Source: Desulfitobacterium hafniense DCB-2 (GTDB lineage: Bacteria; Bacillota; Desulfitobacteriia; Desulfitobacteriales; Desulfitobacteriaceae). From it: a DNA stretch of 64,000 bases. Shown in pieces: positions 32,086 through 40,832 of the stretch. The notes under the pieces were generated by a model. That model had not been told where the DNA came from and searched no databases. It was given only the letters and a program-made list of their open reading frames with translations. The stretch lies in contig NC_011830.1 in assembly GCF_000021925.1 (NCBI RefSeq), positions 1,698,501-1,762,500 on the forward strand. Direction: 5' to 3'. The translations under genes were made by a program, and so were the position numbers. How positions within the stretch are numbered: the stretch's first letter is position 1; each line of letters opens with the position of its first letter.

Positions 32086-33192
32086 TTACCTGCCTATAAA
32101 TCTCTCCATTTTTTGGACGAGCCGCCGGTAGCCAGGGTCATCCTGCAGCGAAGCGAAGGCTGGATTCATCAGTACATCCCGCAGCATGCTTTCCTTGATC
32201 ACCTGCTCACTACGGGGGGCGGCTGCACCGCAATCCTTCAGCCACGGGTCAATCAGATCAAAGAAGGCATCCCCATGGAGCTCGAAGGGAAAGAATCCTC
32301 CCACACAGGTATCCACATAGTTGCCAAGCAGTTCAATAGCTTTGGCGTGGGAATTGTTCGCACAATACATACGGGCGCCCAGTGCGTAAAGCAGGATGAC
32401 ATTGTTGGGGTTCAGCTGTTTCATATTAAAAATTTGTGCCAGATCTGAGGCCCTCAAAAAGGCTTCTTCCGCTTTTTCAAAATGGTCCGTAGCCATTTGC
32501 AGGACGTTCAGCAGCCCTTGAAAGGCCACCATTACATACTGATATAGCTCTGTCTGCAAGGTTTCTTTGGCTTTGCCGATGTTGCCCATAACCTGATAGG
32601 CTTGTGCGATTAACATACCCTCCGGCAGCATGGGGCGGATTCCTTCCCCAAGTAAATCCAGAACCTGCTGTGGCCTTTGCAGAGCCAGAGAGCAAAGGGC
32701 CTGATATGAAACCGCTTCTTTGGCCAGCTGAACATCGCCGCTTTCTGCCTGAATCCGCTCACATAGCGTCACGGTTTCGTTCAGGAGGGCCTCTTGGCGC
32801 TCCTGTGTTCCCGCCAGCATGAAGTGATTTGTGTACAGCTTGACCAGTTGCACAAGGAGCGGGAAACAGGAGTAATATTTTTTGATGAGGGCAGCACACT
32901 CCGCGATCACATCTTCAAAAGGCCGACTAGCAAAATCGGCGGCTAACCGGGTGTAGAGCTTGGCGATGTCCGAGCGCTCCATTTGCGGAGAATAGCTCAT
33001 CAACTCGTCGATGCTGATGTTAAAATAGGCAGCAAGCAGTGGGAGGAATGTGATGTCGGGATAGCTTTGCCCTGTTTCCCACTTAGAAACAGATGCTTTG
33101 GAAACACCGATATAGGCTGCAAGTTCATCCTGGGTGATTCCTTTTTCCCTGCGTTTGGCCACAAGGACCGACGCCAGATTGATTTCTTTCAT
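32086..33192 (-). CDS. XRE-family regulator with helical (TPR-like) C-terminal domain
   Basis: A 368-aa regulator. The N-terminal Cro/C1 HTH is at about 8-62 (RREKGITQDELAAYIGVSKA, SVSKWETGQSYPDITFLPLL). About 290 residues of alpha-helical repeats follow, resembling the sensor part of peptide- or stress-responsive XRE/TPR regulators. GGAGGTGACATTG precedes the ATG at 33192; a GTG at 33207 is in frame but overlaps this site. It lies upstream of the alpha/beta hydrolase gene. GTTGAC inverted repeats in its promoter suggest autoregulation. Confidence 0.85.
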   Translation of the reverse strand: MKEINLASVLVAKRREKGITQDELAAYIGVSKASVSKWETGQSYPDITFLPLLAAYFNISIDELMSYSPQMERSDIAKLYTRLAADFASRPFEDVIAECAALIKKYYSCFPLLVQLVKLYTNHFMLAGTQERQEALLNETVTLCERIQAESGDVQLAKEAVSYQALCSLALQRPQQVLDLLGEGIRPMLPEGMLIAQAYQVMGNIGKAKETLQTELYQYVMVAFQGLLNVLQMATDHFEKAEEAFLRASDLAQIFNMKQLNPNNVILLYALGARMYCANNSHAKAIELLGNYVDTCVGGFFPFELHGDAFFDLIDPWLKDCGAAAPRSEQVIKESMLRDVLMNPAFASLQDDPGYRRLVQKMERFIGR

Positions 33193-33225
33193 CAATGTCA
33201 CCTCCACTTATAGTATAAAGTTTAC

Positions 33226-33278
33226 AAAGTCAACCTTAAAGCAACTTGTAGTTGACTTTTCAGGGAAAAATCAACTAC
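33226..33278. promoter_or_regulatory. Cluster of GTTGA(C) inverted repeats at the XRE promoter
   Basis: AAAGTCAAC (33226-33234) is inverted as GTTGACTTT (33251-33259), and TGTAGTTGA (33248-33256) is inverted as TCAACTACA (33271-33279). A TATACT -10-like element on the minus strand lies next to the first copy. The arrangement suggests a multi-site operator for the XRE protein. Confidence 0.5.
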
Positions 33279-33285
33279 AGGGAAA

Positions 33286-33349
33286 CAGTATACTATTTTA
33301 AAACACAGTTCTCCATGTAGGATGAACTGTGTTTTAAAATAGTATACTG
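33286..33349. repeat. 64-bp palindrome with 26-bp perfect arms
   Basis: Positions 33286-33311 and 33324-33349 are exact reverse complements around the 12-base centre TCCATGTAGGAT. The arms begin CAGTATACTATTTTAAAAC. The element lies between the 3' end of the PEP-synthase-like gene and the XRE promoter. It lacks a T-run directly after the stem on the minus strand, so it is either a terminator of unusual form or a small palindromic mobile element. Confidence 0.7.
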
Positions 33350-33406
33350 GGATTCAAAAATACAATGTATCAAGGAAAATAGTTAGGTGCTCATGGATCA
33401 TCACTG

Positions 33407-36082
33407 CTATGACTCGGGATAGACGGCACCTTTTTTACCATCCACCGTGATGGTTTGTCCATCCCTGAAGATTTTGGTGGCGTTCCTCACCCCCAGCACC
33501 GCAGGTATGCCGTATTCCCTGGCGACGATTGCTCCATGGCTCAGGAGGCCGCCATGTTCAGTGACTACCGCGCTGGCGATAGAGAACAAGGGAGTCCAGG
33601 CCGGATCGGTATTTTCCGCAACCAGGATATCTCCGGCCTGAAATCGTGAGAAATCGGCGGGAGAACAAATGATTTTGACCTGGCCGTGCACCTGCCCCGG
33701 ACTCCCGGCCACACCTTGAAGAGCTGATTCCTGCCCGCTGTTTGCTGAGGGGACAGAAGATGCTTGCCTGGCTGTTGCTGCATCCCCGCTTAATTTAGGC
33801 CAGCCCTTAAATAAGGATGGCAGATCATCAAGGGCAACCCGGGGGGCCGATTTCCTTCTGTTGATCTTCTCATAGCCCTGGCTCCAGGTCAGCTGGTGGG
33901 ACAGCAATCCTTCGATCTCTGCCAAGGTCAAATAGTAGATATCCCGCGGGTCAAGCAAATATCCTTGTGCTGTAAGCCTTTCCCCAAGGGTGACCACAGC
34001 TTTTTTGATTAAGGAGAAGGGCATGGTGACGTAAAAATGGCGGTTGTCTCGCAGAAGCATATAGGACTGGGTGGATTTAAGCAGTTTAGCAAAGATTGCT
34101 CTCTGTACAAAGTTCAGTTTGCTGCGGACCAAGACTTCAGTTTCTTCCCGTTCTTGTTGCTTTTGCTGCTCCCTTTCTTCCGGATTAATCCGTTTGTCGG
34201 CGGTAAGGCTGCCTTTCACCATGGCTAATACGATCCCCGGGTTCTCCCACCAGAAGTCTTCGGCGATATCCATGTTGACATTGAGATGCCCATAGTCCCC
34301 CAGAAAATCAGTCAATTGGGCTTGAAAAGCTTTCCCCTCTGCAGAATCAGCCAACCTGCTTAAAAATTCGGGAATAGTGCTCTGTGCCAATAATTCCCGC
34401 AAATAGGGCGATGAGGCAATGGTCTCAGTCAACTCCCATAGTTTGTTGTTGGTCCGGACGGTCAGATTATCGGGCAGGCCTGAGACCAGCTTGGAGCTTA
34501 AGGTCAAATCCTTGTCTCCCAGCCACTTTTTCATGAAACCGGTCAGCATGTTGTAGAGAGCCTCGGTCACCGATAAGCTGGGCAGCTGAAGCTGAAAGAA
34601 CTGTTTGGCCAGCTCCAGGTTGTTTTTTATATAATCCAGAAGTTCCGGCGTAGTCAGACCAGTGACATCGGTCTTTTTATACTTGTCTATCTTATCCAGA
34701 TAACCGGGCAGCATGGCATAAAAGTCTTTGGCCAAAGATTTGATAAGTTTGTTCCCGGCTTTTATGGACCCGATGGTGAGGGTAAGCTCCTGGAACCAGG
34801 CCCGCTTGGGTGCGAACTGCTGCCAATCCGGGACAGCAGCATAGGGCTCAAGCATTTTCAGCGGTTGAAGGGACTTGAGGCTGGTAAAGTTGAGATATAA
34901 GTAACCATAAATATTGGCAGCAAATAGGGGGGAGGGAAGCTCCTTCTTGCTGATTGAGCGGTAAGCATACAGCCCGCCTTCGGTGTCACAGGGTTCGAGA
35001 ATGGACCAGCCCAGGACCGAAGAGGGTTTATTGTAGCGCTCCTTGACTCCGCCGAGATTTGTCCACTCAAGCTCCGGATCAAAGTTGAAGAATTCACTCT
35101 CACCTATAGACTCATCAACTTGAACTGGGGCTTTATCCAGGGTAGTGATCGGGCGCGCTTGCAGAATGTAATAGCGGTTGCCTGTTTTTGCCCATTCAAT
35201 ATCCTGAGGGAGCTGGTAATGTTCCTCTATGCGTTTAATCAGCTCCGTAAGCTCCAGAATATCCTTTTGGCTCAAAGAACTCCTTTGCCGCTGAGCCTCG
35301 GCAACCTCAGCAAAAAGTGTACCCGATCCGTGCAAAGGGCGCACTGCCATTTTCTCTTTGTCGGCGATGACGTAACGGATGAGCGGGTCATTTTGTTTAT
35401 TAATCACATAGTGGTCCGGGGTTACCTTGCCCGAAACGATACCTTCCCCAAGCCCCCAGACCGATTCGATGACCATCTCATTTTCCTTGGCATTCATGGG
35501 ATTGACACTAAAGGCCACTCCGGAAACTTCCGAGTCCACCATCTGCTGTACAACGACAGCCAAATAAACCTGACGCTGGTCAAAGCCGTTATTGATGCGG
35601 TAATGAATGGCCCTCTCCGTCCAAAGGGAAGCCCAGCACTGCTTAATATGATTGAGCAGCTCAGACCGGGGGATATTGAGATAGGATTCCTGCTGCCCGG
35701 CAAAGGAGGCCTCAGGCAGGTCTTCCGCTGTGGCCGAGGAACGGACCGCAGCCAGAGAGCCGTGACCGATTATTTGGGTAAAGGCCTGAACAATCTCCTG
35801 CTCCAATTCTTCCGGGAGGGGAGTTTCCAGAATGCGTTGGGAAATCTCCTGGGCAAGGAGAGTAATATCCTCATTCTTCATAGTCGAGGGCTCGGCAAAC
35901 TGAGCCAAGAGCTCAGCTAAGCCCGCCCGGCTCACAAATTGGCGGTAAGCCCCGGCGGTGATGCAATAGCCCGGTGGAACGGGCAGTCCGGCCCGAGTCA
36001 TTTCACCTAAGCTAGCCCCCTTGCCGCCGACTTCCTGAATGCTGTTGATATCGATTTGCCCGAATTCTTTAATAAACATCAT
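33407..36082 (-). CDS. Phosphoenolpyruvate synthase / rifampicin phosphotransferase-like enzyme
   Basis: An 891-aa three-domain dikinase-type protein. The N-terminal ATP-grasp domain starts GGKGASLGEMTRAGLPVPPG and has AVRSSATAEDLPEASFAGQQ. A central domain of about 400 residues (350-760) follows. The C-terminal swivelling His domain has H849 in GGLLSHGAIVAREYG. Length, domain order and the absence of a PEP-binding TIM barrel after the His domain match rifampicin phosphotransferases (about 865 aa) better than true PpsA. Antibiotic inactivation is thus possible but unproven. AAGGGAG precedes the ATG. The TetR gene lies 11 bp upstream on the same strand and is the likely regulator. Confidence 0.8.
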   Translation of the reverse strand: MMFIKEFGQIDINSIQEVGGKGASLGEMTRAGLPVPPGYCITAGAYRQFVSRAGLAELLAQFAEPSTMKNEDITLLAQEISQRILETPLPEELEQEIVQAFTQIIGHGSLAAVRSSATAEDLPEASFAGQQESYLNIPRSELLNHIKQCWASLWTERAIHYRINNGFDQRQVYLAVVVQQMVDSEVSGVAFSVNPMNAKENEMVIESVWGLGEGIVSGKVTPDHYVINKQNDPLIRYVIADKEKMAVRPLHGSGTLFAEVAEAQRQRSSLSQKDILELTELIKRIEEHYQLPQDIEWAKTGNRYYILQARPITTLDKAPVQVDESIGESEFFNFDPELEWTNLGGVKERYNKPSSVLGWSILEPCDTEGGLYAYRSISKKELPSPLFAANIYGYLYLNFTSLKSLQPLKMLEPYAAVPDWQQFAPKRAWFQELTLTIGSIKAGNKLIKSLAKDFYAMLPGYLDKIDKYKKTDVTGLTTPELLDYIKNNLELAKQFFQLQLPSLSVTEALYNMLTGFMKKWLGDKDLTLSSKLVSGLPDNLTVRTNNKLWELTETIASSPYLRELLAQSTIPEFLSRLADSAEGKAFQAQLTDFLGDYGHLNVNMDIAEDFWWENPGIVLAMVKGSLTADKRINPEEREQQKQQEREETEVLVRSKLNFVQRAIFAKLLKSTQSYMLLRDNRHFYVTMPFSLIKKAVVTLGERLTAQGYLLDPRDIYYLTLAEIEGLLSHQLTWSQGYEKINRRKSAPRVALDDLPSLFKGWPKLSGDAATARQASSVPSANSGQESALQGVAGSPGQVHGQVKIICSPADFSRFQAGDILVAENTDPAWTPLFSIASAVVTEHGGLLSHGAIVAREYGIPAVLGVRNATKIFRDGQTITVDGKKGAVYPES

Positions 36083-36093
36083 GGGTTGCTCCC

Positions 36094-36711
36094 TTACTTT
36101 GGTGTGCAGTTTTCTAAGCCAAGACCTTTGCTGTGATAAGTATAAAGGGTATCGATCATTTCTTCCGGGGATGTCTCAAGCTGAAAAACATTCCAGTAAC
36201 GGACGCTCTGGTAGGTGCCGTAAATAAAGCTTACCGCAGCCAGTTCCGTATTTTGAGGATTGAATTCCCCATTTTCAACAGCCTCATCAAGTATGGCCTT
36301 AAACCAGCGGGCGAACTTTTGCAGGGAATCATCACGCTTGATTTTGAGATTGCTCATGGTTCGGTTGGCAAGAAAAAACTGTGCTTCGGTACGGTCGGGC
36401 AGAGCAGACAATACGATGGTTTCGATTACTTTCCGGATGATTTCCTCAAGATTTGCGGCACCAGCGACAGCCCGTTCCAAGTGCTGGAGAGATTGATTGT
36501 TGATGCGGGAGTATACTTCCTCATAAATGTCTTCTTTGCTGGGGAAATAAAAGTACATTGACCCCACAGATACCTCCGCTGCCTGGCAAATGTCCTGAAT
36601 CGAGGTGTTCTCAAAGCCCTTTAGTGCAAATAATTTTAAAGCGGTATCGAGAATATGATGTTTCTTGGCATCCTTTTTCTCTTGAACATGTTTGGGGGTT
36701 TTATATGCCAT
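36094..36711 (-). CDS. TetR family transcriptional regulator
   Basis: A 205-aa regulator. The N-terminal HTH is at about 18-62 (ILDTALKLFALKGFENTSIQ, AAEVSVGSMYFYFPSKEDIY), and the C-terminal ligand-binding domain is helical. It starts at the ATG 36711 after TTGGAGCTG and ends 11 bp before the PEP-synthase-like gene, so the two form an operon. The ligand is unknown; if the partner is a rifampicin phosphotransferase, a drug-like ligand would be logical. Confidence 0.88.
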   Translation of the reverse strand: MAYKTPKHVQEKKDAKKHHILDTALKLFALKGFENTSIQDICQAAEVSVGSMYFYFPSKEDIYEEVYSRINNQSLQHLERAVAGAANLEEIIRKVIETIVLSALPDRTEAQFFLANRTMSNLKIKRDDSLQKFARWFKAILDEAVENGEFNPQNTELAAVSFIYGTYQSVRYWNVFQLETSPEEMIDTLYTYHSKGLGLENCTPK

Positions 36712-36788
36712 TTGATCAGCTCCAAGCGTAGAATAATATTCTATACTTCAAAGATAGCACTTTTTTAGGATTAGGTAAAGGGTAAAAA

Positions 36789-36911
36789 TATCCCGCAGCA
36801 CGGCGGCCAGGCTGATGAAAACCTACCGGGAATACGGTCCCCAACTCGCCTCTCCCATGGGGAAGACAGTTCAAATGTTGCAGCGCTGCATCATTTGAGC
36901 TGCATGCAGTA
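36789..36911 (+). pseudogene. Fragment of a DUF3102 gene
   Basis: This 120-bp stretch is nearly identical to 27601-27721 inside the DUF3102 gene: it encodes SRSTAARLMKTYREYG, then has a 1-base deletion at CTCCCATGGGG and later HHLSCMQ-stop. No other part of the gene is present. It shows that the DUF3102 region has been duplicated or moved and then eroded. Confidence 0.7.
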
Positions 36912-36912
36912 A

Positions 36913-37250
36913 AGATACAAAATTCTTGCCGCCCCTGGCAAAAGGTCTATTCTTTGTATTTATCTGAAAAAATATCTATTAAAATTTATAATTCACTAAT
37001 ATACAACAATATTTCCATACTAAAATGTCAAACACTTTAAAACACTGAGAAATAATTAAAAGAAAAGAAAAATAAAGTGAAAATTTGTTTCTTGACGCTT
37101 GATTCTTAAAGAATTACTATGCAAATGTGAGATATCATTTCGCTATCTGAACTTTCTCAACACCCTTGACAGCAGTGGCAGGCCTGAGATTGTGAAAGGG
37201 ATATCTATCTCGTTTGTGTGGAAAGTGTAAGGAAAAGGAAGGGATTGAAA
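36913..37250. other. AT-rich spacer upstream of the flavoprotein gene
   Basis: No gene is seen. The left part is strongly AT-rich. A promoter at 37092-37120 serves the flavoprotein gene and leaves a leader of about 125 nt. Confidence 0.5.
37092..37120 (+). promoter_or_regulatory. Sigma-A-type promoter of the flavoprotein gene
   Basis: TTGACG and TACTAT are separated by 17 bases. The start of the coding sequence lies about 125 nt downstream. Confidence 0.55.
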
Positions 37251-38825
37251 ATGTCTGACACCAAGAAAGAAAGGGAGAACAAGAGATTTTCCAGGAGAGA
37301 TTTTATCAGAAACACCGGACTTTTGGCCGGAAGTGCCGCCCTTGGAGCCACCTTCTTGACGGGTTGCAACTCTGAGCCCGCCTCGGCCGGCAATAATGGC
37401 ACCGCTTTGCAATCCTGGGATCATGAGACAGATGTGGTCGTTATCGGTTTCGGTGCAGGGGGAGCAGCTACCGCCATCACTGCGGCCGATGCAGGTGCTA
37501 AGGTCCTTCTGATTGAAAAGGCAGCCAAAGGCGAGGAAGGGGGAAATACCAAGTATTCCGGCCAAGGTATCATGGGCACGGACAATGCCGATGAGCTGTT
37601 TAAGTATGTGAAAGCCATGAGCGGCTTGTTCACCCACACCATTTCCGATGAGATCATTCGGGCTTTCGCCGATGGAGCTAAGGAAAATCGTGAGTGGCTG
37701 ATCAGCCTTGGGGCAAATGCTGATGTACTCGATGAAGGAATGGGCGGATCAGGCAAGCCGTGGATTTGGAATGAATACCCGGAATTGCCCGGCAGCGACC
37801 ATTGCATCTGCTGGCTGGTCAGCGGCAAAAATTTCGACGGTGCCTTCTATCAACTGCTCCATGATAATGTGGAAAAGCGGGCTGACAAGATCGAGGTCTG
37901 GTATGATTCACCCGGCTCTCATTTGATTCAGGACCCTGAGACCAGGGCAATCCTGGGCGTGCAGGTTGTTAAAAGCGGCAAAGTCCTTAATGTACGGGCA
38001 AACAATGGTGTGGTGCTGGCGTGCGGCGGTTTTGAGAATAATGAAGAGATGCTGGCCAACTTTACTCAGCAACCCTACTTTTACCCTTATGGAGCTCTCT
38101 ATAATACTGGGGATGGGATAAAAATGGCCCAGGAGGTTAAAGCCAAGCTTTGGCATATGAGCAACTGCGCCGGCTGGTTGTGGGGATTCATGCCCCCCGA
38201 TGCCAAGCGCTGCAAAACGGTAACACCCCAGAAAGGCATCATGGTCGGACCCAATGCCAGACGTTTTATGAATGAAGCTCAGACCAACCGCCACGGCAGG
38301 ATCAACTTTGGCGGACGTTGGGTGAACATGCCGGTTCCCCTGCCTACCTGGTATATTGTGGACAGCACCCAGGTTGCCGCCAACAAACTGGTCAGTTCAT
38401 TCAGTGCCGGCAATGCAGAAGAAATTGCCAAAGGCTGGATTATCAAGGCCGACACGGTGGAAGAGCTGGCCAAGGCCTGTGAACTGGATGCCAAAACCCT
38501 TCAAGAGACCTTGGATGAATGGAATGCCAGCTGCACCCAAGGAGCCGATGCACTGTTCGGCCGCAGCGGAGCCTCACTGCTTCCGGTGGCCACCGCTCCT
38601 TATTATGCTATGAAGCTGGGTCCCACCATGTATAATACTCAGGGCGGACCGGAAAGAAACAGCAAAGCAGAAGTCCTTGATCTGGATGGAAACCCCATCC
38701 CACACCTGTATAGCTGCGGTGAGTGCGGTGCCATGTGGCCCGATATGTACAATGGCGGAGGCAATTTAGGTGAAGCGGCCGTCTTTGGCAGGATTGCCGG
38801 CAAAAACATAGCAGCCCTTCAATAA
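37251..38825 (+). CDS. Tat-exported FAD-dependent fumarate-reductase-like flavoprotein (lipoprotein)
   Basis: A 524-aa protein of the FAD_binding_2 family (fumarate, urocanate or ketosteroid reductase-type). The Tat motif SRRDFIR is at residues 14-20, and a lipobox LTGC places the lipidated Cys at 39. The FAD-binding VVVIGFGAGGAATAI is at 62-76, followed by IEKAAKGEEGGNTKYSGQG and a C-terminal GECGAMWPDMYNGGGNLGEA. No FMN-binding or heme domain is present, so electrons must come from a separate partner. The frame is open from 37218, but the GGAAGGG supports the ATG at 37251. It is monocistronic and convergent with the PucR operon. The substrate is unknown. Confidence 0.88.
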   Translation: MSDTKKERENKRFSRRDFIRNTGLLAGSAALGATFLTGCNSEPASAGNNGTALQSWDHETDVVVIGFGAGGAATAITAADAGAKVLLIEKAAKGEEGGNTKYSGQGIMGTDNADELFKYVKAMSGLFTHTISDEIIRAFADGAKENREWLISLGANADVLDEGMGGSGKPWIWNEYPELPGSDHCICWLVSGKNFDGAFYQLLHDNVEKRADKIEVWYDSPGSHLIQDPETRAILGVQVVKSGKVLNVRANNGVVLACGGFENNEEMLANFTQQPYFYPYGALYNTGDGIKMAQEVKAKLWHMSNCAGWLWGFMPPDAKRCKTVTPQKGIMVGPNARRFMNEAQTNRHGRINFGGRWVNMPVPLPTWYIVDSTQVAANKLVSSFSAGNAEEIAKGWIIKADTVEELAKACELDAKTLQETLDEWNASCTQGADALFGRSGASLLPVATAPYYAMKLGPTMYNTQGGPERNSKAEVLDLDGNPIPHLYSCGECGAMWPDMYNGGGNLGEAAVFGRIAGKNIAALQ

Positions 38826-38851
38826 CCATCCGTTATCTTCAAGACCTGCCC

Positions 38852-38998
38852 GCCTTATCAAACAATGGTTTGGATATATTGCAGATACTTGATGCAGGAA
38901 CTCGTGAAAAGGATGATATGGGAACCTATCCTGATCAAAACCAGATCCTTATAAGGAATAAAGATCTGGTTTTCAATATTAATGATTGGTTATATTAA
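38852..38998 (+). pseudogene. C-terminal fragment of a cupin gene
   Basis: The frame reads NNGLDILQILDAGTREKDDM, then GTYPDQNQILIRNKDLVFNI and a stop at 38996-38998. This matches the C-terminal third of the intact cupin at 58624-59088 (NNGSEILQILDAGTREKDDI, RNKGLVFDIKD). No cupin core or start is present. It overlaps by a few bases the 3' end of the convergent PucR gene. Confidence 0.7.
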
Positions 38999-40236
38999 TC
39001 ATCTTTCCCCAAGTTTAATACCTGTAAGGCAATATAGACATTGACCATATGATCAACCCGGCGCAGGTCGAAGCCTGTTACTTGTTCGATTTTTTTAATG
39101 CGGTTGCGCAGGGTATTTTCATGAACGTAGAGAGCTTTAGAACATTCGGCAATCTGACATTTATACTCGATAAATACCCTGAGGCTGTCCAGCAATCCTG
39201 TATTTTCAGCCTGGTCGTATTCAAGCAGAGGACCGAGAACCCGTTGGCTGAATTCCTCCAGCTCCCTGGCCGGCTGGGTAAAGATAAATTTAAGAAACCC
39301 CATCTCTTCAAAGTAGCAAACGCTTTTATGATCAAAGACTTTTCCTAATTCCCAGGCGACCTTGGCTTCCTGATAGCTTTTATATAAATCAGTGATGGAA
39401 GGGACTCCTGAGCCTATTCCTATACCGATGGAGGAACGGTCTTTTCCGTGGTCAGCGAGCCGATCGAGAAAGCTGTTAATAAAATTATTCAAGGCAGTCT
39501 TAAGCTTTACCTTTTTTAACCCGTTAATATTGAGGATAATCACCAATTGCAGGTTGATATAAGCGCTAATCGGTGAGGAGTGGTTAAATAAGCGGGGCAA
39601 TATTTCCCGGGCCGTTTTGAAATCTCGATCCGGCAAGTCAATAACCAGGGCAAGCAGGGAGCCTTGTAAATTCCACCCCCAGGATTTTGCTTTTTCATGG
39701 ATGGCTGCTTTCGAATCATAATTGTTGTAAAGGATATCGCGAATGAAATCGTCCCGGTATTGTTCTTGCCTTAAGCTGACTTCACTGCTGTTTTTCAGGC
39801 AGAGCAGCAAGGGCATGGAGGCCTCGAAGATAGTTTCCTTGTCTTCTGCAGACAGGGATTTTGGCTTTAGTGAATCGGCAAGGGGGTAGGTTTCCAGAAC
39901 AAAAATATAGCCCAAGCAATAGTCTCCGGCCAGCAAGGGCAAATAAACAAAGGGGAAAACCTGACCATTTAAAGTAAGCTGACCATGATGCAAACTATGT
40001 TCAGAGCGGTTTAGAAAATCCGCTTCATCGAGTTTTACAGGGGGAACATATAAGAACTCATCTAAATCAAGATTGAGATGATGGGGATCATGGAAGACCA
40101 GGACGCGGTGGACTGAATTGGTAAGCAGCACCGGCCGGTTAAGGATTTGAGATAAGCGCCAGATTAAATGAGGCAACCCTTTACCTTGAGCAAGATCTTG
40201 AATGAGCTGATAGAATAGTCCGTCAGGATGAGTCAT
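38995..40236 (-). CDS. PucR/CdaR-type transcriptional regulator
   Basis: A regulator of about 413 aa. The C-terminal PucR-type HTH contains CSKALYVHENTLRNRIKKIE near residue 370-390. A GGDEF-like degenerate middle region (IGIGIGSGVPSITDLYKSYQ) precedes it, and the N-terminal sensor-like part begins DLAQGKGLPHLIWRLSQILN. An in-frame GTG at 40245 overlaps the ribosome site AAGGAAGGTGG, so the ATG at 40236 is preferred. It overlaps the ferredoxin gene by 14 bp and is the last gene of an operon with a molybdoenzyme. It is probably its substrate-responsive activator. Confidence 0.82.
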   Translation of the reverse strand: MTHPDGLFYQLIQDLAQGKGLPHLIWRLSQILNRPVLLTNSVHRVLVFHDPHHLNLDLDEFLYVPPVKLDEADFLNRSEHSLHHGQLTLNGQVFPFVYLPLLAGDYCLGYIFVLETYPLADSLKPKSLSAEDKETIFEASMPLLLCLKNSSEVSLRQEQYRDDFIRDILYNNYDSKAAIHEKAKSWGWNLQGSLLALVIDLPDRDFKTAREILPRLFNHSSPISAYINLQLVIILNINGLKKVKLKTALNNFINSFLDRLADHGKDRSSIGIGIGSGVPSITDLYKSYQEAKVAWELGKVFDHKSVCYFEEMGFLKFIFTQPARELEEFSQRVLGPLLEYDQAENTGLLDSLRVFIEYKCQIAECSKALYVHENTLRNRIKKIEQVTGFDLRRVDHMVNVYIALQVLNLGKDD

Positions 40237-40828
40237 TATTGCCACCTTCCTTCATCATAGTATGGTTGGGGAGCTGTAAGCCGACTTGCTTCCCTATTTT
40301 GAGCGGGTGGTAGCGGGCAGCCGGCCGGGTAACCTGAATCCGGGGGATTCCGGGGAGGATCTTAAGCAAAAGGTGCTCATGATGCTCCGAGGGATCAAAG
40401 AGCTTTAAAGCTTCCACTGGACAGGCCGCTATACAGAAAGGCTCCTCACCTTCTTCCAATTTAGCAAAGCATAAATCGCATTTGATGACTTTGCCGGTAT
40501 CAGGGAGGAGTACGGGAGCTTCGAAAGGACAGCTGCGTATACAAGTGCCGCAGCCCTTGCATTTTCCTTCGTCAAATACGACAATGCCGTCTCGCCGCTT
40601 GCGGTAGGCGTGATTAGGGCATAAACGAAAACATTCAGGATTGAGACAATGATTGCAGGATGAAGAAAGATAGTATTTGAGGAGATGCCCGTCCATGGCC
40701 AATTCAATGGCAGTTACTTTGCGCAGAGTAATACCTGGCGGCAGGTTATGGTTGACAGAGCATGCCGTCTGACAGGAACGGCATCCGAGACAACGGTTTG
40801 GATCGAAAACAAAACCTTTTTGCTTCAT
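40223..40828 (-). CDS. Four-cluster ferredoxin subunit of a cytoplasmic molybdoenzyme
   Basis: A 201-aa protein with four cysteine groups: CLGCRSCQTACS, CNHCLNPECFRLCP, CKGCGTCIRSCP and CDLCFAKLEEGEEPFCIAACP. The layout is that of DmsB/PhsB/HycB-type subunits, with a C-terminal extension of about 45 residues. The open frame extends upstream into the molybdoenzyme gene, but GGGGTAGCAAA favours the ATG at 40828, 4 bp after the stop of the upstream gene. There is no signal peptide and no membrane partner in the operon. Confidence 0.9.
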   Translation of the reverse strand: MKQKGFVFDPNRCLGCRSCQTACSVNHNLPPGITLRKVTAIELAMDGHLLKYYLSSSCNHCLNPECFRLCPNHAYRKRRDGIVVFDEGKCKGCGTCIRSCPFEAPVLLPDTGKVIKCDLCFAKLEEGEEPFCIAACPVEALKLFDPSEHHEHLLLKILPGIPRIQVTRPAARYHPLKIGKQVGLQLPNHTMMKEGGNNDSS

Positions 40829-40832
40829 TTTG

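Noticed and set aside
35120..35920. 266-codon plus-strand frame inside the PEP-synthase-like gene
   Set aside because: Antisense to an intact conserved enzyme; no ribosome site and no recognisable domain.
37143..37637. 164-codon minus-strand frame over the start of the flavoprotein gene
   Set aside because: Antisense to the Tat signal and FAD-binding region of a well-supported gene.
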